Of a DNA stretch of 57,626 nt, positions 50,898 to 57,626 are shown piece by piece. Source of the stretch: Campylobacterales bacterium (lineage in GTDB: Bacteria; Campylobacterota; Campylobacteria; Campylobacterales; Campylobacteraceae); NCBI GenBank assembly GCA_014859645.1, contig JACUTV010000007.1, positions 1-57,626 of the forward strand. The letters are read 5' to 3'. Each line of letters starts with the position of its first letter. Positions within the stretch are counted from its first letter, which is position 1. Position numbers and translations under genes: made by a program. The notes under the pieces were generated by a model that was not told the origin of the DNA, searched no databases, and saw nothing but the letters and a program-made list of their open reading frames with translations.

Positions 50898-53564
50898 ATG
50901 ATACGCATTATTAGTGTTTTTTTCATTATACTTTCAGGAATGTGCGCACAAGAGGCTGTTTCACTTCAGCTTAAGTGGTTCCACCAGTTTCAATTTGCGG
51001 GGTATTATGCTGCGCTTGAAAAAGGATTTTATGAAGAAGAAGGCTTACATGTAACGATTCGAGCGCGCAACCCCTTTGTGAACAACATTGACCAAGTGCT
51101 TGCGGGCGAAGCACAATACGGCGTGTCGGATTCTATCTTGCTACTTTACCGCGCAAAGGGCGAGCCTGTCGTCATTGTCTCTCCTGTTTTTCAGCACTCT
51201 CCTAGTGTCGTGTTGACACTCAAAAGCAGCGGTATCGACTCGCCTTACAAGCTTGAAAACAAAAAACTCATTTTTTACCCTAGGGATACGGACGGGTTTG
51301 GTGTTTTGGCTATGTTAAACCATCTGGATGTCAAGCCGCAACTGATTCGCGAAAAATCACAAGACAGTGTGACGCTTTTGAAAGAAGGCGCTGTGGATGC
51401 TTTGAGTGCCTATGCTACTAATGAACCGTTTTATTTTTTGGAAGAGGGACTGGAGCTAAACATTTTAAACCCTTCTAATTACGGCTTTGCCATGTACGGC
51501 GACATGCTTTTCACCAACGAAACGGAAGCAAGGGAACATCCAGAGCGCGTGGAGCGTTTTAGGCGCGCATCGCTTAAGGGGTGGGAGTATGCCCTAGAAA
51601 ATAAAGAAGAAATCATCCGTCTTGTCCACGAAAAATACGCCCCGCACAAGTCTATCGAACACCTGCGCTTTGAAGCAGAAGCTATTGAGCAGGTGATTGG
51701 GCACAAGATTACGCCTCTTGGAACGCTTGATAAAGGAAGGTTGGAATACACCCTTCAAACCTACGCACAGCACGGACTCATCGACAATAACGTGCCTGTG
51801 GATGCGTATGTGTTTGCTAATTTTAACGAAGAAGAACAGCCAAAAGTACTGATGTTTACCCCTGAAGAGCGGGGCTATTTGACAAAGAAAAAGGTGATTC
51901 GTTTGTGTATTCAGCCCGACTGGATGCCCTTTGAGAAAAACGAACAAGGAAAACATGTGGGGATGAGCGCGGATTATATGGCGCTGTTTGAAACCTACAT
52001 GGACACACCCACGCAACTGGTAGAAACTGCTAACTGGAACGAGACTTTGGCTTTTGTAAAAGAGCGAAAGTGCGACATCATCCCCTTTGCGGCAGACACG
52101 CCCGCGCGCCGTAGTTTTTTGAGTTTTACCCAGCCGTATTTAACCGTGCCGATGGTGCTTGTCACAAGCATTAATCAGCTTTTTGTGGAGGCGTTGCATC
52201 AGCTTTCCGATAAAAAAGTTGGGATTATTGCGGGGCATGCGATTAATGAAATCTTGAAAAGCAATTACCCCAAAGTCGAATTTGTCGAAGTGGACAATCT
52301 CGAAACAGGCTTTGAGCTTGTACGGCGGGGAGAGTTGTTTGGGTTTGTTAACACGCTCCCCGTGGCGGGGTATCAGATTCAGCAGCGGTATTTTGGGCAG
52401 CTAAAGATTGCTACAAAACTGGATGAATTTTTGTCTTTAAGCGTTGGGGTGCGCAGCGATGAGCCCATGCTAAAGGACATCTTTGACAAAGCCATCGTCA
52501 TGACATCGCCACAGGCACATCAGGAGATATTGAACCATTGGGTGTCGGTGAACTATGAGCAACGGAGTGATTATACCTTGGTGCTGTGGTGGATGGCGGG
52601 GCTTTCGAGTATTTTTGGGGTCATCGTTTTCTTTGTTGCCAAATCCAACCAAAAGCTCAACGGCGAGATCGACAGACGGGAAATCATCGAGCAAAAGCTG
52701 ACGCGTTACATCGATTTGGTGGATAAACACATCATCATTTCCAGTACGGATTTAGACGGCGTGATTACGGAGGTTTCGACCAAGTTTTGCGAGATTTCGG
52801 GCTACAGCAAAGAAGAGTTGATCGGGAAAAAACACAACATCATCAAAGACCCAACCGCGCCAAGGGCATTTTACGAGCAGATGTGGAAGGCGTTGATTGA
52901 AGAGGGGTATTGGTCAGGGGAGATACGTAACCGTGCCAAAAAAGGCACGTATTACTGGGTGCGCGCGGCGATTTCTTCCGTTTTTGATCATAAGGGCAAG
53001 AAGATAGGCTACACCGCCATTCGCCAAAGCATCACCAGTGAAAAACTGCTTGAAGAGATGTCCGTAAAAGACGAACTAACGGGCGTGTTTAACCGACGCC
53101 ACTTTAACGAAAGCGTTCCAAGGATGCTCAACAGCGCAAAACGCGACGAAGCGATGGTCTCTTTTGCGGTGTTTGACGTGGACTTTTTTAAACCCTACAA
53201 CGATACGTACGGGCATCAAGCAGGTGACAGGGCGTTGCGGGAGATCGCTCAGGGGGTGCAAAAGTGCCTAAACCGCGCGGACGATGTGTTGTTTCGCTTG
53301 GGCGGCGAGGAGTTTGGCATCTTCTACCGAGGCTTGGACGCGCACGAATCCAAAGCATTTTTAGAAGGCGTAAGAGCGGCCATCGAAGCGCTTGGCATCA
53401 CGCATGACCACAACAGCGCAAGCCCTTACGTGACCGCTTCTTTTGGGCTTGTGGTCAAAGAAGCCAGCGAGATTGCAAGCCTCGACGCACTTTACAAGGA
53501 AGCAGACGACTTGCTCTACGCCGCCAAAGAGGCAGGGCGCAATTGTGTGAAGAGTAATGTGTGA
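50898..53564 (+). CDS. Substrate-binding/PAS/GGDEF sensor (diguanylate cyclase)
   Basis: An 888-residue membrane sensor. Order: signal peptide (1-17), NMT1/THI5-like solute-binding domain (about 20-240; LQLKWFHQFQFAGYYAALEKGFY), a second, SBP_bac_3-type domain (about 325-550), a membrane helix (about 562-582), a PAS domain (about 605-725) and a GGDEF domain (about 730-888) with active site GGEEF (802-806) and an inhibitory RxxD (793-796). It should make c-di-GMP in response to a small periplasmic ligand. The first domain resembles pyrimidine/riboflavin precursor binders, but the ligand is unknown. Starts at ATG 50898, weak ribosome site. Confidence 0.92.
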   Translation: MIRIISVFFIILSGMCAQEAVSLQLKWFHQFQFAGYYAALEKGFYEEEGLHVTIRARNPFVNNIDQVLAGEAQYGVSDSILLLYRAKGEPVVIVSPVFQHSPSVVLTLKSSGIDSPYKLENKKLIFYPRDTDGFGVLAMLNHLDVKPQLIREKSQDSVTLLKEGAVDALSAYATNEPFYFLEEGLELNILNPSNYGFAMYGDMLFTNETEAREHPERVERFRRASLKGWEYALENKEEIIRLVHEKYAPHKSIEHLRFEAEAIEQVIGHKITPLGTLDKGRLEYTLQTYAQHGLIDNNVPVDAYVFANFNEEEQPKVLMFTPEERGYLTKKKVIRLCIQPDWMPFEKNEQGKHVGMSADYMALFETYMDTPTQLVETANWNETLAFVKERKCDIIPFAADTPARRSFLSFTQPYLTVPMVLVTSINQLFVEALHQLSDKKVGIIAGHAINEILKSNYPKVEFVEVDNLETGFELVRRGELFGFVNTLPVAGYQIQQRYFGQLKIATKLDEFLSLSVGVRSDEPMLKDIFDKAIVMTSPQAHQEILNHWVSVNYEQRSDYTLVLWWMAGLSSIFGVIVFFVAKSNQKLNGEIDRREIIEQKLTRYIDLVDKHIIISSTDLDGVITEVSTKFCEISGYSKEELIGKKHNIIKDPTAPRAFYEQMWKALIEEGYWSGEIRNRAKKGTYYWVRAAISSVFDHKGKKIGYTAIRQSITSEKLLEEMSVKDELTGVFNRRHFNESVPRMLNSAKRDEAMVSFAVFDVDFFKPYNDTYGHQAGDRALREIAQGVQKCLNRADDVLFRLGGEEFGIFYRGLDAHESKAFLEGVRAAIEALGITHDHNSASPYVTASFGLVVKEASEIASLDALYKEADDLLYAAKEAGRNCVKSNV

Positions 53565-53624
53565 GGAGTGAAATAAACTAGCCTTAAAAGTATGAATTCC
53601 ATTTGAGTTGTGTTATCATTATGA

Positions 53625-56942
<3,318 letters not shown>

Positions 56943-56945
56943 ATC

Positions 56946-57626
56946 ATGCGTGCGCTTAGGTTTGAACTAAGCGGTAAAACCGCTTGTTTTAGGAAGCCTG
57001 ATGTGAATGCTTATGCGTATTTTACTTACAATAACATTCATAAGCCAGCACTTCTTGGGCTTTTGGGTTCTGTCATTGGGCTTGGTGGCTATACGCAACT
57101 TTTTGAAAAGAATCGCACTTTAAAAAAAGGCCAGTTGGGCTATGACGAGGGCTATCCCGAGTTTTATGAAAAACTAAAAGAGCTCAAAGTGGCTATAACG
57201 CCGCTTGCGCCAAATGGCTATTTCAGCAAGAAGATTCAAACGTTTAACAATAGTGTTGGTTATGCCAGCCTTGAGCAAGGTGGTAATCTTATTGTTCGTG
57301 AGCAGTGGCTTGAAAATCCTTCTTGGCAGATATTGATACTTGATGATGAAAGCGAAGTCTTTCAGAAAATCAGTGAGTACTTCTTGGGCGGCAAGTCAGT
57401 TTTTATCCCTTATCTTGGTAAAAACGACCATCCTGCAAAGATTGATGATGTGAAGCTAGTTGAGCTTTTACCATTTATTCATGAGCAAAAGATATCTTCA
57501 CTTTTTGAAGAAGATAAACTACAAATAGTCAAATCTCCACCACGTGGTGAGCTATCGTACTATTTTAGAGAAGTTTCACCTATTCGCCTTAACGAACAAC
57601 ATCATTTTTATGAGTATGCCAACTTG
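56946..57626 (+). CDS. cas5: Type I-B CRISPR subunit Cas5, 3' end missing
   Basis: The frame is open from ATG 56946 to the last base (227 codons). MRALRFELSGKTACFRKPDVNAYAYFTYNNIHKPALLGLLGSVIGLGGY is the classic Cas5 N-terminal RAMP pattern. It binds the crRNA 5' handle in Cascade. The C-terminus and the expected cas3, cas4, cas1 and cas2 lie beyond the window. Starts three bases after the cas7 stop. Confidence 0.87.
   Translation, partial: MRALRFELSGKTACFRKPDVNAYAYFTYNNIHKPALLGLLGSVIGLGGYTQLFEKNRTLKKGQLGYDEGYPEFYEKLKELKVAITPLAPNGYFSKKIQTFNNSVGYASLEQGGNLIVREQWLENPSWQILILDDESEVFQKISEYFLGGKSVFIPYLGKNDHPAKIDDVKLVELLPFIHEQKISSLFEEDKLQIVKSPPRGELSYYFREVSPIRLNEQHHFYEYANL

Overview
The window is chromosomal DNA from a member of the Campylobacterota (formerly Epsilonproteobacteria). 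I infer this from the sequence style of IspG, DnaB, GroEL and FeoB, a PgbA-type N-terminal-domain protein, a Csd3-like shape peptidase, and an acetate permease/acetyl-CoA synthetase pair behind its own two-component system. A relative of Sulfurospirillum is plausible, but the genus cannot be fixed from the sequence. Base composition is in the mid-40s %GC for most of the window and falls to roughly 30% in cas8b and cas7.

Layout. 1-11.4 kb is core genome: the 3' end of priA, then ispG-dnaB-comEC as a tight run; convergent to it are a YihY-family membrane protein, a GlcD-type flavoprotein and a PgbA-like secreted protein; then an M23 peptidase, mgtE, a NUDIX hydrolase and N-carbamoylputrescine amidase. 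11.5-32.9 kb is one large biosynthetic locus for an aryl polyene joined to a dialkylresorcinol (flexirubin/arcuflavin type). It has three blocks: a + strand operon (12.7-21.0 kb: dehydratase, glycosyltransferase, acyltransferase, aromatic ammonia-lyase, ketoreductase, membrane protein, LolA-like carrier, MMPL exporter, aryl-acid ligase), a second + operon (21.6-25.8 kb: ABC exporter, ACP, ketosynthase and chain-length-factor-like partner), and a - strand operon (32.9-25.8 kb: ACP, ketosynthase, second partner, second dehydratase, secreted hydrolase, DarA, DarB, a small unknown protein, a BtrH-domain protein). A methyltransferase lies divergently at the left edge. 33-46.4 kb is again housekeeping: feoAB behind a Fur-like box, a cation-diffusion transporter, agmatine deiminase, a sensor kinase/regulator pair, DUF485-actP and acs, two small genes, and groESL behind a CIRCE element. 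46.5-53.6 kb holds an AsmA-like protein, a tRNA-Met, a membrane GH17 protein and a large substrate-binding/PAS/GGDEF sensor. The right end (53.6 kb onward) is a type I-B CRISPR-Cas effector operon (cas6-cas8b-cas7-cas5) cut by the window edge; no CRISPR array is visible.

The pigment pathway as I read it: the ammonia-lyase makes an aryl acrylic acid, the ligase loads it on an ACP, ketosynthase/partner pairs with one ketoreductase and two dehydratases extend and desaturate it, DarB and DarA build and aromatise the resorcinol, acyl-transfer proteins join the parts, and MMPL, LolA-like and ABC proteins move the product to the outer membrane.

Two patterns are not explained by genes. First, the 10-bp palindrome TTACATGTAA occurs 25 times (about 0.06 expected with even base use), mostly inside genes of every kind, like a highly iterated palindrome or a DNA-uptake/maintenance site. 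Second, two intergenic elements 37 kb apart share a ~40-nt core enclosed by long inverted repeats whose sequences are unrelated to each other.
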